Source: Acidobacteriota bacterium
GTDB taxonomy: Bacteria; Acidobacteriota; Thermoanaerobaculia; Multivoradales; Multivoraceae
NCBI GenBank assembly: GCA_028877275.1
Contig: JAPPFP010000006.1
Location: 702,775-766,774, forward strand
DNA length: 64,000 bases
Direction: 5' to 3'
Below the pieces are notes generated by a model. It was not told the DNA's origin. It worked only from the letters and a program-made list of their open reading frames with translations, and searched no databases. The position numbers were made by a program, and so were the translations under genes. Shown here piece after piece: positions 35,005-45,003 of this stretch; positions within the stretch are counted from its first letter, which is position 1; each line of letters begins with the position of its first letter.

Positions 35005-36320
35005 ACCTCGTGTTGACGGCTGTCGCCGTCGGGTTCTGCTGGGGCGCGCCCGTGTGGGCGCAATCTGCCGGAGACGACGCGGCCAGCTACCGACTGACGT
35101 TCCGCGGCACCTGGACGCGTAGCGTGACACCCGGCGGTGTGCCGGGCAGCGCGCATTTCTCGCCCCTGATCGGTGCGGTTCACAACGACCAGGTGAGCTT
35201 CTGGGAAGCTGGTGGCACGGCAAGCCCGCAACTGGAGCGTGTGGCTGAGCTGGGCCTCCAGCGGAATCTGAGGACGTTGATGGAGCGAAACCAGCATGTC
35301 CTCGCCGTGCTGGAGAAGACACCCCGGAGGGGCGGAACGGCGTCAACGACGATTGAGTTCGAGGCCACGAAGCAGTATCCGCTTGTCACCCTGGTCACGA
35401 TGATCGCTCCCAGCCCCGACTGGTTCGTCGGTATCTCCGGGCGCTCGCTGCTCGACAGCCAGGGTCGGTGGCTCGATGAGCTGGAGGTCGACCTCTTCCC
35501 TTACGACGCCGGCACCGAGGAGGGAACCGAGTTCTCCCTCGACAACGCGGCGACCGTGCCCCAGGGCACGATTGCCAGCATCCGCGGCGTGGGCAAGTTC
35601 ACCGACAGGCCGATGGCGCGGCTGACCTTCGAGCGCTTCGTGCCGGAGCCACCCGTCGAGCCGGAAGAACCCGGCACGGATGAACCTTCGCCGCGGTTCG
35701 CCGGCGACGTCACCGCGGAGCCGGTGGGGGATTCGGGCGTCGTCGTGTTCTGGCGGGGAAGCTGGGTCGAAGCCGCGAGGGGGCTCCTGAGCGTGGAGGC
35801 CCGCAGCCAGACGGCGGGCTGGGTTCAGGTGGCGACGGCGGCCGCGACCGGCGGCCGCGTCCGCATCGACGGCCTTCGTTCGGAGACGCCGTACACGTTC
35901 CGTCTGCGCGCGGAGGGGCGCCAGGGGTTCGAGTACTCGGAGGAGGCAAGTGCGACAACCGGCGGCTACAGCGGCCCATGTCGTGCCGGCGACAGCTTTC
36001 TCTGCCTGAGGCAGCGCTTCGAAGTCCAGGTGCACTGGACCGATCCCGACGTTGCCGGGAGGTTCGGAAGCGGTGGCGCCATTCCGGTGACGATCTCCGA
36101 CGACGCGGGCCTGTTCTGGTTCTTCGAGCCGGCGAACCTGGAGCTTGTCGTCAAGGTGCTCGACGGCCGCGTGCTGAACGGTCACTACTGGGTGTTCTAC
36201 GGCGCCCTGTCCGATGTGGAGTACTGGGTCACGGTCAGGGACACGGTCGGCGGTTTGAATCGCACGTACCACAATCCGCCCAAGCAGGTAAGCGGGAAGC
36301 GGGACCTCGAAGCGTTCTGA
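34986..36320 (+). CDS. Secreted spondin-domain protein with FN3-like and C-terminal FWFF domains
   Basis: A 444-residue exported protein, signal peptide about residues 1-25 (ending APVWAQ). Residues about 35-220 match the spondin N-terminal domain: YRLTFRGTWT, FSPLIGAVHND, FWEAGGTASPQLERVAELG, APSPDWFVGISG and VDLFPYDAGTEEG. Residues about 235-325 are fibronectin type III-like (the ETPYTFRLRAEG segment). The last 110 residues (after CRAGDSFLC) contain DDAGLFWFFEPANLE and VKVLDGRVLNGHYWV, homologous to the C-terminus of the M14 carboxypeptidase at 42788. It may be an adhesion or surface protein. Confidence 0.83.
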   Translation: MWPFRLNLVLTAVAVGFCWGAPVWAQSAGDDAASYRLTFRGTWTRSVTPGGVPGSAHFSPLIGAVHNDQVSFWEAGGTASPQLERVAELGLQRNLRTLMERNQHVLAVLEKTPRRGGTASTTIEFEATKQYPLVTLVTMIAPSPDWFVGISGRSLLDSQGRWLDELEVDLFPYDAGTEEGTEFSLDNAATVPQGTIASIRGVGKFTDRPMARLTFERFVPEPPVEPEEPGTDEPSPRFAGDVTAEPVGDSGVVVFWRGSWVEAARGLLSVEARSQTAGWVQVATAAATGGRVRIDGLRSETPYTFRLRAEGRQGFEYSEEASATTGGYSGPCRAGDSFLCLRQRFEVQVHWTDPDVAGRFGSGGAIPVTISDDAGLFWFFEPANLELVVKVLDGRVLNGHYWVFYGALSDVEYWVTVRDTVGGLNRTYHNPPKQVSGKRDLEAF

Positions 36321-37475
36321 CTAGGTGGTTGCGCCTCCGACGACTCGGCGCAGGTCCGCGTCAAGCGCCAGCAGCGACTCGAGCAGCGCCAGTTGCACCC
36401 GGCAACGATCCAGGTTCTGGCCGGGCCGCTCGACTCGAAAGTAGACGTCGCCATCCAGGTGGTCGGTGAGGAAGCGCACGGCCTGCTCGAGCGTCAGCAC
36501 CAGGGCGCCGTCGACCAGGCTGCGACGCTCCGCCGCGGTCAGAAAACCGGCGCCGTCCAGGTAGCCCTGGGCCAGGGCGGCGAAGAGCTCCAGGTCGACT
36601 CGCGCCCCGGCCGTGTCCCGGGCGTCCTCGTCGGCACGGTGGCTCATCGAGCGAACCATGTCTCCGAAGTCGTAGGCGGCCAATCCGGGCATGGTCGTGT
36701 CCAGGTCGACGACACAAAGGGCTTCGCCGGTTGGCCGGTCGAACAGGATGTTGCTGATCTTGCAGTCGTTGTGGACGGTGCGTTGCGGCAATCCGTGAGT
36801 CGAGGCGGCGCTCAACCGGGCACCCAGGTCGCGGTGGACGGCGACTGACCGGATCTCGGCCACCGCCTGCCGGCGCCTGGCGGCGCCGACGGGCGACTCG
36901 TTTGCCGCGGCCAGCGCCCGGTCGAACGCGTCGAAGCGCTTCGGCGTGTCGTGGAAGCCCGGAATCGTCTCGTGCAGCGGCGGTGCTGGGAGATCGACGA
37001 AGTGCATCTCGAAGCGGCCGAACGCCTGTGCGGCGAGAAAGGCCTGCTCCGGAGTCGATACACGAAGCTCGGTCGTCGTGTCCTCGATCAGCTCGTACAT
37101 CCGCCACCAGTCGGCGGGACCTTCCTTCGCTGTCGTCTCGAACCACATCTCTCCATCCACCGCGGGGACCAGAGTGAGCCGGCGGCGGGCGCTTTCCGGG
37201 CCGAGCCTGCGTTCGAGATGGCGCGTGATGCGCACGATGTTCTCCATGACCCGAGCCGGGTTCGGGAACACGTAGCCGTTGATGCGCTGCAGCAGGAAGC
37301 GCCCGCCGCTCGCCGTGGAGACCACGAAGGAATCGTTGATGTGGCCCGCCCGCAGTTCGACCGCACCGGTTGCGCGGCCGCCGGTCCGGAAGCGCCCCGC
37401 GATGCGCAGGACTGCTTCGGGATCGTTCTGCCCGGGCGCCGTCAAGACGGTGTCGGCCGGCCGACCAGGTGGCAA
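36321..37475 (-). CDS. Aminoglycoside-phosphotransferase-fold kinase (N-acetylhexosamine kinase-like)
   Basis: About 384 residues with a TTG start at 37475 (or TTG 37445; no ATG is available). The phosphotransferase fold is shown by the ATP-binding N-lobe ([21 protein letters not shown]), the catalytic-loop motif [12 protein letters not shown] with Asp and Asn, and the metal-binding [10 protein letters not shown]. The QRINxxVF start is typical of the N-acetylhexosamine 1-kinase-like and choline/homoserine-kinase-like branch. It probably phosphorylates a sugar or small alcohol. It is divergent from the SPFH gene, and the palindromic element at 37480-37507 abuts its start. Confidence 0.85.
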   Translation of the reverse strand: MPPGRPADTVLTAPGQNDPEAVLRIAGRFRTGGRATGAVELRAGHINDSFVVSTASGGRFLLQRINGYVFPNPARVMENIVRITRHLERRLGPESARRRLTLVPAVDGEMWFETTAKEGPADWWRMYELIEDTTTELRVSTPEQAFLAAQAFGRFEMHFVDLPAPPLHETIPGFHDTPKRFDAFDRALAAANESPVGAARRRQAVAEIRSVAVHRDLGARLSAASTHGLPQRTVHNDCKISNILFDRPTGEALCVVDLDTTMPGLAAYDFGDMVRSMSHRADEDARDTAGARVDLELFAALAQGYLDGAGFLTAAERRSLVDGALVLTLEQAVRFLTDHLDGDVYFRVERPGQNLDRCRVQLALLESLLALDADLRRVVGGATT

Positions 37476-37479
37476 CGTA

Positions 37480-37507
37480 GATATGAGTGTGATATCACTT
37501 CCATATC
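37480..37507. promoter_or_regulatory. 28-bp dyad-symmetric, AT-rich operator candidate upstream of the SPFH/RHH pair
   Basis: The left half GATATGAGTGTGAT and right half ATCACTTCCATATC pair at 11 of 14 positions, with a perfect 10-bp core GTGATATCAC. It stands out as AT-rich in a GC-rich genome. It lies 53 bp before the SPFH start and 4 bp from the divergent kinase start, so a bound protein could control both. The ribbon-helix-helix protein encoded two genes downstream is the natural candidate ligand. Confidence 0.6.
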
Positions 37508-37560
37508 GAAAAGAACGGCGGTCGTTTGGTCGGCCGCGTGATCAAGGGAGTCACCAACGA

Positions 37561-38448
37561 ATGGAACAACAGATGGTAGAGCATCGGGAGAAGCGTCTCT
37601 CGATCACGTCGGGCGTTGGCATGCTGTGCCTGCTCATCCTCCTCATCCTTCTCGCCGTCGCCGGGATCGCGGTCTTCGGGATCTGGCGGGTCATCCCCGT
37701 CGTGATCTTCTGCGCGGCGTGCATTCCGGTTCTCGTCCTGCTGCTGTTCGGGTTGTTCATGGTCCATCCGAACGAGGCGAAGGTTCTCCAACTCTTCGGT
37801 TCGTACCGGGGCAGCGTCTACGACACCGGGCTTCGGTGGGCGAATCCGTTTCTCAGCAAGCGGCGCGTGTCCGTGCGGACGAGGAACTTCGAGACCGGGA
37901 AGCTGAAGGTGAACGACAACGCCGGCAACCCGATCGAGATCGGCGCGGTCGTCGTCTGGCGCGTCACGGACAGCGCCGAGGCGCTCTTCAACGTCGACGA
38001 CTATGAGGACTACGTTCAGGTTCAGAGCGAGGCCGCGCTGCGGAACATGGCGACTGGCTACCCCTACGACGCACACAACGAGGGCGAAGTCTCGCTGTCG
38101 CATCACACCGCCGAGATCTCCGAGCGTCTCCGCGGCGAGGTTCAGGAGCGATTGGCGACCGCAGGCGTCGAGGTGATCGAGGCCCGCATCAGTCACCTGG
38201 CCTACGCGGCGGAAATCGCCGCCGCGATGCTGCAGCGCCAGCAGGCCGCGGCGGTGGTCGCGGCGCGCGCCCAGATCGTGGATGGCGCGGTCGGCATGGT
38301 GGAGCAGGCGCTGAACATGCTGAGCGAGAAGGACGTCGTGCACCTGGACGACGAACGGAAGGCGGCGATGGTCAGCAACCTGCTGGCCGTGCTTTGCAGC
38401 GACCGCCATACCCAGCCGGTCGTGAACACCGGTACGCTCTATCCGTAG
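37561..38448 (+). CDS. SPFH/Band-7 (prohibitin-like) membrane protein
   Basis: A 295-residue protein. Two adjacent hydrophobic segments near residues 20-65 anchor it, and a Band-7 domain follows ([40 protein letters not shown]). The C-terminal part is helical, with [42 protein letters not shown], the coiled-coil typical of oligomeric SPFH scaffolds. Start ATG 37561 is preceded by GGGAG. It is followed 18 bp later by a small RHH protein; the same pair is seen in other phyla. It probably organises membrane microdomains; precise role unknown. Confidence 0.9.
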   Translation: MEQQMVEHREKRLSITSGVGMLCLLILLILLAVAGIAVFGIWRVIPVVIFCAACIPVLVLLLFGLFMVHPNEAKVLQLFGSYRGSVYDTGLRWANPFLSKRRVSVRTRNFETGKLKVNDNAGNPIEIGAVVVWRVTDSAEALFNVDDYEDYVQVQSEAALRNMATGYPYDAHNEGEVSLSHHTAEISERLRGEVQERLATAGVEVIEARISHLAYAAEIAAAMLQRQQAAAVVAARAQIVDGAVGMVEQALNMLSEKDVVHLDDERKAAMVSNLLAVLCSDRHTQPVVNTGTLYP

Positions 38449-38466
38449 GGCGAGGGGTGCTGTACG

Positions 38467-38661
38467 GTGGGTGCCCCTCCGCGCAAGGCGTTCCTTCTGC
38501 GTCTCGACTTTGGCGTGTTCGAGGAGCTTCAGCGGCTCGCGGCGGCGGAGTTGCGGAGCGTCAACGGGCAGATCGAGTATCTGCTTCGCGAGGCGCTGCG
38601 GCAGCGGGGAAGAACCGCGACCCCCGCAGCAGTTGAGAAGGACGGACGCGACGCCCCGTAG
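38467..38661 (+). CDS. Arc/MetJ-type ribbon-helix-helix DNA-binding protein
   Basis: A 64-residue protein starting with GTG 38467 and having GAGGGG just upstream. The fold is readable: beta-strand KAFLLRLDFG, helix A VFEELQRLAAAELRS, turn VNG, helix B QIEYLLREALRQRG, then a disordered tail. In RHH dimers the alternate residues of the strand contact the DNA major groove. Its position directly behind the SPFH gene and the dyad at 37480-37507 suggests autoregulation of this operon. No toxin-like partner is visible. Confidence 0.83.
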   Translation: MGAPPRKAFLLRLDFGVFEELQRLAAAELRSVNGQIEYLLREALRQRGRTATPAAVEKDGRDAP

Positions 38662-38857
38662 ACCACAGTGGAGCGAAACACAACGGCGTGGTTGATCGTC
38701 TTCATACTGCTACACTTGCGCTGTCGGCGCTCAATGTTCCCGGTTCGCTGAGACACTCTCTCGGCGGGCGGGGAGGTGTGCAGGCTGAGATCGGCATGGA
38801 CGGCTCTCGGCGCCGCCGCTTGATTCCCTCTGCTTGGCCCTTACCTGGAGACCGAAG

Positions 38858-40582
38858 ATGGCAGTTGCCCCAGTCAAGGACGTGAACAAGCCCCTGGAGG
38901 CGAGGTACTCGTCCATTCGCCAGCTCTTCGAGCTGGGCAAGGCGAAGACGTATCTCCTCAACGACGAGATCCACGACATGATGCCGGCCGACATGGTCGG
39001 CGTCGAAGCCGAGATCAACGAGCTGTACGACCGCCTGCGCGAGTTGCGCGTCGGCGTGATCCGGCGGCCGGGCTGGTACGTGGCGAACCTCGACGAGACC
39101 GTCACGCTCGAGATCGAGAAGGCGGACGAGGATCCCGCGACGCCGACGGTCACCGAACCGCTGAACACGAGCGATCCGGTGCGGATGTATCTGCGGGAGA
39201 TGAGCACCGTCCCGCTACTGGACCGCGACGGCGAGGTCGAGATCGCGCGCGCACTCGAGGACGGCGAGTGGCTCATCTTTCAGGCGATGGCCCGGAATGC
39301 CGACCTGATGACCCGCCTGTTGGCGATGACCGAGCTCGCGGACCGCAAGAACGCGAAGCCGCTCTCCCAGTTGGTGGAGATCGAGCACCCCATCTCGCTG
39401 CTGGACCAGAACGGCCACAAGCGGATCGCCAAGCGCGTCGGCGTGTTCGAGAAGATGCAGGAACTGGAGGAGGAACTCGATCGCACCCGGCGCCGGCAGA
39501 AGCGCTACAGCCCTCGAGGTGAGCGCTTCCAGGAGATCGCGCGGGACATCGACCGCCTGGAGGAGCGGGCCTCCGCCCTGATCGTGGAGCTCGGTTTCAC
39601 AGGGCCGGACCGCAATCGGGTAGTCGACCTGGTCAAGTTGATCGACAACCGGTTCCGGCGCAGCGAGCGCGACATCAGCCGGGCCCAGGTGGCGCTCGAG
39701 CGCGAAAGCAACGAGGAACTCAGGGCGCTGCACCGCCGTCGCATCCAGAAGTACCGGGAGGAGGTGCGGAAGCTCGAGCTGCGCCACTTCGTCAAGCAGG
39801 GAGAGCTGCGGGCGATGGTGGCCAAGGTCAAGCGCGGCGAGGCGTTGAGTGAGCGCGCCAAGGAGCAGCTCATCATGTCGAACCTGCGCCTGGTCGTCTC
39901 GATCGCCAAGAAGTACACGAACCGGGGCCTCCAGTTCCTGGACCTGATCCAGGAGGGGAACATCGGCCTGATGAAGGCTGTCGAGAAGTTCGAGTATCGC
40001 CGCGGCTACAAGTTCTCGACGTACGCAACCTGGTGGATCCGCCAGGCCGTGGCGCGGGCGATCGCCGACCAGTCGCGGACGATCCGCATCCCCGTGCACA
40101 TGATCGAGAACATCAACAAGCTGACCCGCACGTCGCGGTCGCTGGTCCAGGAGCTCGGGCGCGAGCCCACCGCCGAGGAGATTGGCGAGCATATGGATCT
40201 TCCCGCCTCCAAGGTGCGCAAGATCATGAAGATCGCGCAGGCGCCGGTGTCGCTCGAGACGCCGGTCGGAGAAGAGGAGGATTCCCACCTCGGCGACTTC
40301 ATCGAGGACAAGAACTCGCCGTCGCCGATTGACGAGGTCATCTCGGCCAACCTGCGCGAGCAGACCGGCAACGTGCTGCGTTCGCTGTCGCCGCGAGAGG
40401 AACTCGTGCTGCGGATGCGCTTTGGAGTCGGCGAAGGATCGGAGCACACCCTGGAGGAGGTCGGCAAGTCGTTCAACGTCACGCGCGAACGCATCCGCCA
40501 GATCGAGTCCAAGGCGCTGCGCAAGCTCCGGCACCCGGACTGGGCGCGGAAGCTGCGCCCGTTCCTCGACGACGGCGCGTAA
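38858..40582 (+). CDS. rpoD: Primary RNA polymerase sigma factor RpoD
   Basis: A 574-residue sigma70. Start ATG 38858 has GGAG 8 nt upstream. Regions in order: a short region 1.1-like N-terminus, region 1.2 ([25 protein letters not shown], about 97-121), a charged non-conserved insert (about 150-330), region 2 ([55 protein letters not shown]), region 3 ([16 protein letters not shown]) and region 4 ([34 protein letters not shown]). It directs housekeeping transcription and would read the promoters proposed here. The 196-bp upstream gap contains TACACT near 38709 but no clear promoter pair. Confidence 0.96.
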   Translation: MAVAPVKDVNKPLEARYSSIRQLFELGKAKTYLLNDEIHDMMPADMVGVEAEINELYDRLRELRVGVIRRPGWYVANLDETVTLEIEKADEDPATPTVTEPLNTSDPVRMYLREMSTVPLLDRDGEVEIARALEDGEWLIFQAMARNADLMTRLLAMTELADRKNAKPLSQLVEIEHPISLLDQNGHKRIAKRVGVFEKMQELEEELDRTRRRQKRYSPRGERFQEIARDIDRLEERASALIVELGFTGPDRNRVVDLVKLIDNRFRRSERDISRAQVALERESNEELRALHRRRIQKYREEVRKLELRHFVKQGELRAMVAKVKRGEALSERAKEQLIMSNLRLVVSIAKKYTNRGLQFLDLIQEGNIGLMKAVEKFEYRRGYKFSTYATWWIRQAVARAIADQSRTIRIPVHMIENINKLTRTSRSLVQELGREPTAEEIGEHMDLPASKVRKIMKIAQAPVSLETPVGEEEDSHLGDFIEDKNSPSPIDEVISANLREQTGNVLRSLSPREELVLRMRFGVGEGSEHTLEEVGKSFNVTRERIRQIESKALRKLRHPDWARKLRPFLDDGA

Positions 40583-40621
40583 CGCACGGGCCGCGCGCTC
40601 AACCTCAGCAGTCGGTCAGGT

Positions 40622-41326
40622 ATGCGGGTCCGTACCGGCACCAGCGGGTTCTCGTACCCCGCCTGGGAGGGGCCGTTCTACCCGACCGGAACGAAGCGGC
40701 CGGACATGCTCTCGTTCTATGCGTCCAGGCTTGGCTCGGTGGAGATCAACAACACCTTCTACCGCATGCCGAAGGCGGATCTGCTGGAGCGGTGGCGCGA
40801 CACGGTGCCCTGCACCTTTCGGTTTGCGCTGAAGGCGTCCCGCCGGATCACGCACCAGCTCCGCCTGAAGGACGCCGGGGACTCGGTCGACTACCTGTTT
40901 CGCACCGCGAAAGTGCTCGGCGAGCGACTCGGCCCCTTCCTCTTCCAGTTGCCGCCGTACCTCAGGCGCGACGTCGACCGGCTGGCGAGCTTTCTCGATC
41001 TGCTGCCCGAAGGAATGAGGAGCGCGTTCGAGTTCCGACATGCGAGCTGGTTCGACGACGAGGTGTTCACGCTGCTTGCCGACGCCGGCGCGTCTCTGTG
41101 CATCGCCGACAGCGGGGCCAACCACGACGCGCCGCTGGTGGCGACCGCGGACTTCGGCTATCTTCGGCTGCGCCGCGAGGACTACGACGAGACGGCGCTT
41201 CGCGCCTGGGCCGACAGGATCCGGCGGCAACCCTGGCGCGAGACTTACGTCTTCTTCAAGCACGAAGACGAAGGGGCAGGACCGCGCATGGCGGCGCGGT
41301 TCGAAGCCCTGCTTCTGGAATCCTGA
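40622..41326 (+). CDS. DUF72-family protein
   Basis: A 234-residue TIM-barrel-like DUF72 protein (YecE family). The typical beginning [21 protein letters not shown], the [19 protein letters not shown] block and the later [14 protein letters not shown] are all present. The function of the family is unknown. It lies 39 bp after rpoD and 3 bp before the MATE gene, probably co-transcribed with the latter. Confidence 0.92.
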   Translation: MRVRTGTSGFSYPAWEGPFYPTGTKRPDMLSFYASRLGSVEINNTFYRMPKADLLERWRDTVPCTFRFALKASRRITHQLRLKDAGDSVDYLFRTAKVLGERLGPFLFQLPPYLRRDVDRLASFLDLLPEGMRSAFEFRHASWFDDEVFTLLADAGASLCIADSGANHDAPLVATADFGYLRLRREDYDETALRAWADRIRRQPWRETYVFFKHEDEGAGPRMAARFEALLLES

Positions 41327-41329
41327 CCA

Positions 41330-42751
41330 ATGAACATCGACATCTCCTATCGGCGCATTCTGACGCTGGCCGGACCAGTCGTCATCACGCAGATGACGCA
41401 CACGGCGATGGGCCTGATCGATGCGATGATGGTCGGACGGCTCGGCGTCGTTGCGCTGGCCGGGGTCGGCCTGGGCGCGATCATCTCGTGGTGGCTGCTC
41501 GGCTTCTTCGTCGGCCTGCTGCAGGGCGTGAACACCTTCGTCGCCCAGTTCTTCGGCGCCGGCAAGAAGGATCGGGTCGGCGTCGCCTTCTGGCAGGGTC
41601 TCTACCTGGCCGCCGGCGCGGGCGTCGCCGTCCTGCTCGCGGCGCCGCTGTCCGGCTGGGCGTTCCGCGTGATGGGGGCGTCGGCGGAAGTCCAGGCGAT
41701 CGCCACGGACTACACCGAAGTGCGGCTGGGCGCCGCGGTCGGGCTGATGATCTTCCTCGTCGCGGAGAACTACTACCGCGGACTCGGACGCACCGAGGTT
41801 CCCATGTTCGCGGGGCTGATCCAGCTGGCCCTGAACTGCGGGCTGAACTACCTGCTCATCTTCGGCGTCTGGGGATTTCCGGAGCTCGGGGCCGCCGGCA
41901 CCGCGGTCGGTACGGTGATCGCCCAGTTTCTCGTCGCACTCGGCCTGCTGGCCGGAGTGCTCGGCACGAAGATCGGGCGGGACTACGGTGCGACCCGTCC
42001 CAGGCCGCCGGAGTCGGCCCTGCTCGGGCAGATGCTCCGCGTCAGCCTGCCGATCGGCGTCCAGGTGTTCATGGAGATGGGCGGAATCAGCGTCTTCACG
42101 GCACTCGTGGCGAACCTGGGCGACGCGGAGATGGCGGCAACGAACGCCGTGATCCACGCCTGGTCCGTCTCCTTCATGCTGGCCGTCGCGCTGGCCGTCG
42201 GTTGCACGACGCTGGTCGGGCAGTGCCTGGGCGCCAGACAGCTTGACGACGTACGCGTCGTCGTTCGTCGCGTGATGTGGCTGGGCTACGGGGCGATGGC
42301 GATCATGGCGGTCATCTACGTCGGGTTCCCCGGATGGCTGATGCAGCTGTTCGCGCGGGAGGCGGGCGATCTCGCGGCGCTGCTGCCGTACGCCCGGCCG
42401 CTGTTTCTCATCGCCACCCTGTGCCTGGTCTTCGAACTGCCGTTCAACATCTACTCGGGCGCGCTTCGAGGCGCCGGTGACACGACCTACCCGATGGTCG
42501 TGAACATCGGCGTGGCCTGGCTCGTCTTCGTGCCGCTCGTGTTCTTCGCCACGCGGAACTGGGGCCTGGTCGGCGCCTGGAGCTGCTTCATCGTCCATGT
42601 AGCGCTGCTCGCTGGCCTCCTCGCCATCCGGGTGCGCGGGCGGACCTGGATTGACCGCGGCGCATCCCTGCTCGATGCGGAGCGGGCGGGCGCCGGCGCA
42701 ACGGCGGCCGTGTCCGAGATGGACGACCTCCGCTCCTCGCCGGCGCTCTGA
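41330..42751 (+). CDS. MATE-family multidrug/metabolite exporter
   Basis: A 473-residue inner-membrane antiporter with twelve predicted helices in two six-helix halves. MATE motifs: LAGPVVITQMTHTAMGLIDAMMVGRLG at the start, LLQGVNTFVAQFFGAGKKD near residues 62-80, and AVGCTTLVGQCLGAR in the second half. It exports organic cations or metabolites in exchange for Na+ or H+. The substrate is unknown and the neighbours give no clue. Confidence 0.93.
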   Translation: MNIDISYRRILTLAGPVVITQMTHTAMGLIDAMMVGRLGVVALAGVGLGAIISWWLLGFFVGLLQGVNTFVAQFFGAGKKDRVGVAFWQGLYLAAGAGVAVLLAAPLSGWAFRVMGASAEVQAIATDYTEVRLGAAVGLMIFLVAENYYRGLGRTEVPMFAGLIQLALNCGLNYLLIFGVWGFPELGAAGTAVGTVIAQFLVALGLLAGVLGTKIGRDYGATRPRPPESALLGQMLRVSLPIGVQVFMEMGGISVFTALVANLGDAEMAATNAVIHAWSVSFMLAVALAVGCTTLVGQCLGARQLDDVRVVVRRVMWLGYGAMAIMAVIYVGFPGWLMQLFAREAGDLAALLPYARPLFLIATLCLVFELPFNIYSGALRGAGDTTYPMVVNIGVAWLVFVPLVFFATRNWGLVGAWSCFIVHVALLAGLLAIRVRGRTWIDRGASLLDAERAGAGATAAVSEMDDLRSSPAL

Positions 42752-42787
42752 GCCGATTCGGTGGCGGGGGGCGCGCGCGGCCCGCGT

Positions 42788-44848
42788 CTATGGCGGGCGG
42801 CAGCCGTCCGGGAACGCGGTCGCGTCGGTGATCGCCGAGGCCGGCACACCCGGTTCGTTCCGGTACTCCCTCTCGAGGCCCGTCGCGGTGTCGGTCACCC
42901 GAACGGTGTAGCCGAGGTCCGTCGTCGAGGCGCCGTACACCCAGATGTGGTTGTTCAGAGCGCAGCCGTCCAGCACCTTGATCAGGACTTCCCAGTTGTC
43001 CGGGTCGAAGAACCAGAACAGGCCCGAGTCATCCGTAGCGGAGCTCGCCGTGGTTGCGGCTCCGGTCCGGCCGTTCCCGGATAGCCAGGTGACCCGTACG
43101 CGGTAGCGGGCGTCGTGAAGGCAGGCGGTGTTCTCGTCCACCACGCAACCGCCGCTTTCGCCGCTCCCCGGGTCGTCGTCATCGTCGTCCGTGTCGTCAG
43201 TGGAGCCGTCGTCCGCCTGGACGAACAGGAAGATTGCGCTGACCGCACCCCAGTTGCCGTCAGCGTCCCTCGTCCGGACGAAGACGGAATGCCTGCCGGT
43301 CTCCAGGCCGGAGGTGTCGATGACCGCGGTGGCCTGCTCCGCGCCGCTGTCGAAAGAGCCGTCGGCGGCGGAGACGCGGTGTGCCAGCGCTCCCGCATTC
43401 CAGGGGGGAACGTCGATGGTGTACTCGCCCGCGGCTATCGTCTGCGTCGGTTCGGCGCCGTTGCCGTCCTGGTAGCGGGTGTCGTCGAGGATCGCGGAGA
43501 GGCGGACTGGCGACCCCGCCGCGACGCCGGCGGTCGAGGCGCGGCCGCTCAGACTCAGGTCTCGCACGTCGGGGCCTGCCGGAGTCAGGTAGGGAGTCCG
43601 TGCCACCTTGAACGCGTAGAGGAGCGACTCCAGGTTGGGGTCGAGGATCGAGCGTTCGAAGTCGTCGCAGTCCTGAAAGAAGGTGGTCCCCAGTTCGTAG
43701 AGCAGGGAAGCGACTCCCAGTTCGCCATAGGCGTGGTCGATCGTCGTACCGGTTGCGGGATAGAACCCGATTCCCTGAATCGGAAGGTAGTCGTTGAAGA
43801 ACGCGAGCTTGCGGCCGAACGTCTGCAGCGCGGTCGCGTTCGGCGCAGCCTTGTACTTGTGCCCCCAGGGCCACAGAACGAGGCGGCCGTGGCTGTGGAT
43901 GTCCAGATAGACGCCGCTGGTCCCGGACGGCGCCGCGTTCGTGTCGGCGGGCCCCCGCACGTCGGGAAAGAGCCTCCACATGTAGTTCGCGACGGCCCTC
44001 GTCTCGGGTTCCGAGGCGGGTCCGGGCCCGCGGAAGATCTGCGAGCAGTGGTCGTCGCTCGATCCCCCGGGGTCGTGCCACCCGAATGCGAAGTTGCGAT
44101 TCAGGTCGACGCCCGGTAGACCGGCGGGACAGTAGTTCGTGTTGTGGTTCTTCCTCCAGAGCACCCCTTCCTCGGCGCGTTTCCTGCCGTCCGGATTCGC
44201 CTGGAGGACGAGGTGGACTTCCTGGTGGTCCAGGAGCCATCGCGCGTCCGCGTCCGTTTCGTAGGAGTCGACAAGGTACTCGGCGAAGCGCAGGCCGAGT
44301 TCGGCGGTTGTGTACTCGCGCGCGTGGATCGCGGTGGTGATCAGGAGAATGGGCTTCGGACCCGTGGTCGCCTCATTCGTCAGCCGCAGCACCATGAGGT
44401 CGTACCCTTCGGCCGCGTTCTGCACCATCTTCCAGGACCTGCCGACCGGGCTCCACTTCGCGAGCGTCGGGTGCCGGTCGGCGATCGCACGGGCGCTCGC
44501 GTAGGTCTTCTCGACGGTGCGATAGCACGGGAAGCCGGCAATCGTCCCCGGCACGGCTTCGGTCGGCGGTTCGGAGGGGAGGACGACGGAATCGTAGTCG
44601 TCGGCCTCAACGATCCGCATCCCGGCCCGCCGGGCGGCTTCGATGTCCTCTTCGGTGGCTCGCAGGACGATGTAGCCCTTCTCGTACTCCGACTCGAGAG
44701 CGTCGAGCGACATGACGGCTTTGGCGGCGACCAGCGGATCGTCGAAGTAGGCGCGGACGACGCGGGTGTCGCCTGGCCGTTCGAACTCCTGCGCCGGGAG
44801 CGCGGCGGCGGCCGCGAGAAGCGCGGACAAGGCGAGGATGCGGGTCAT
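42788..44848 (-). CDS. Secreted M14 zinc carboxypeptidase with C-terminal FWFF domain
   Basis: A 686-residue protein. Start ATG 44848 opens a signal peptide ending near PAQ. A prodomain-like region (about 25-110) precedes the M14 catalytic domain. The zinc ligands His and Glu lie in TAIHAREYTTAELG near residue 175, the substrate-binding Arg in NPDGRKR and VDLNRNFAFGWH, the third zinc His in YLDIHSHGRLVLWPWG, and the catalytic Glu in SLLYELGTTF. A beta-sandwich region (about 440-560) and an Asp-rich linker follow. The last 115 residues contain DDSGLFWFFDPDNWE and IKVLDGCALNNHIWV, shared with the spondin-domain protein. It degrades extracellular peptides. Confidence 0.92.
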   Translation of the reverse strand: MTRILALSALLAAAAALPAQEFERPGDTRVVRAYFDDPLVAAKAVMSLDALESEYEKGYIVLRATEEDIEAARRAGMRIVEADDYDSVVLPSEPPTEAVPGTIAGFPCYRTVEKTYASARAIADRHPTLAKWSPVGRSWKMVQNAAEGYDLMVLRLTNEATTGPKPILLITTAIHAREYTTAELGLRFAEYLVDSYETDADARWLLDHQEVHLVLQANPDGRKRAEEGVLWRKNHNTNYCPAGLPGVDLNRNFAFGWHDPGGSSDDHCSQIFRGPGPASEPETRAVANYMWRLFPDVRGPADTNAAPSGTSGVYLDIHSHGRLVLWPWGHKYKAAPNATALQTFGRKLAFFNDYLPIQGIGFYPATGTTIDHAYGELGVASLLYELGTTFFQDCDDFERSILDPNLESLLYAFKVARTPYLTPAGPDVRDLSLSGRASTAGVAAGSPVRLSAILDDTRYQDGNGAEPTQTIAAGEYTIDVPPWNAGALAHRVSAADGSFDSGAEQATAVIDTSGLETGRHSVFVRTRDADGNWGAVSAIFLFVQADDGSTDDTDDDDDDPGSGESGGCVVDENTACLHDARYRVRVTWLSGNGRTGAATTASSATDDSGLFWFFDPDNWEVLIKVLDGCALNNHIWVYGASTTDLGYTVRVTDTATGLEREYRNEPGVPASAITDATAFPDGCRPP

Positions 44849-45003
44849 CGGAAGCGCAATTCGATCACAGGCGGCTCGGCCCCGATCACCACCGGATCCC
44901 GAGGTCGAACCGTCTCCTGCTTTGTGGCTATGATCACCGCCGGGCCGAGCGCGCCCTCGCCAACGCACTTCCATCCAGCGACCCAGAGAGGACAGAATCC
45001 CAG

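Noticed and set aside
38467..38661. The small RHH protein as antitoxin of a toxin-antitoxin pair
   Set aside because: The upstream partner is an SPFH membrane protein and the downstream gene is rpoD; no toxin-like frame is adjacent.
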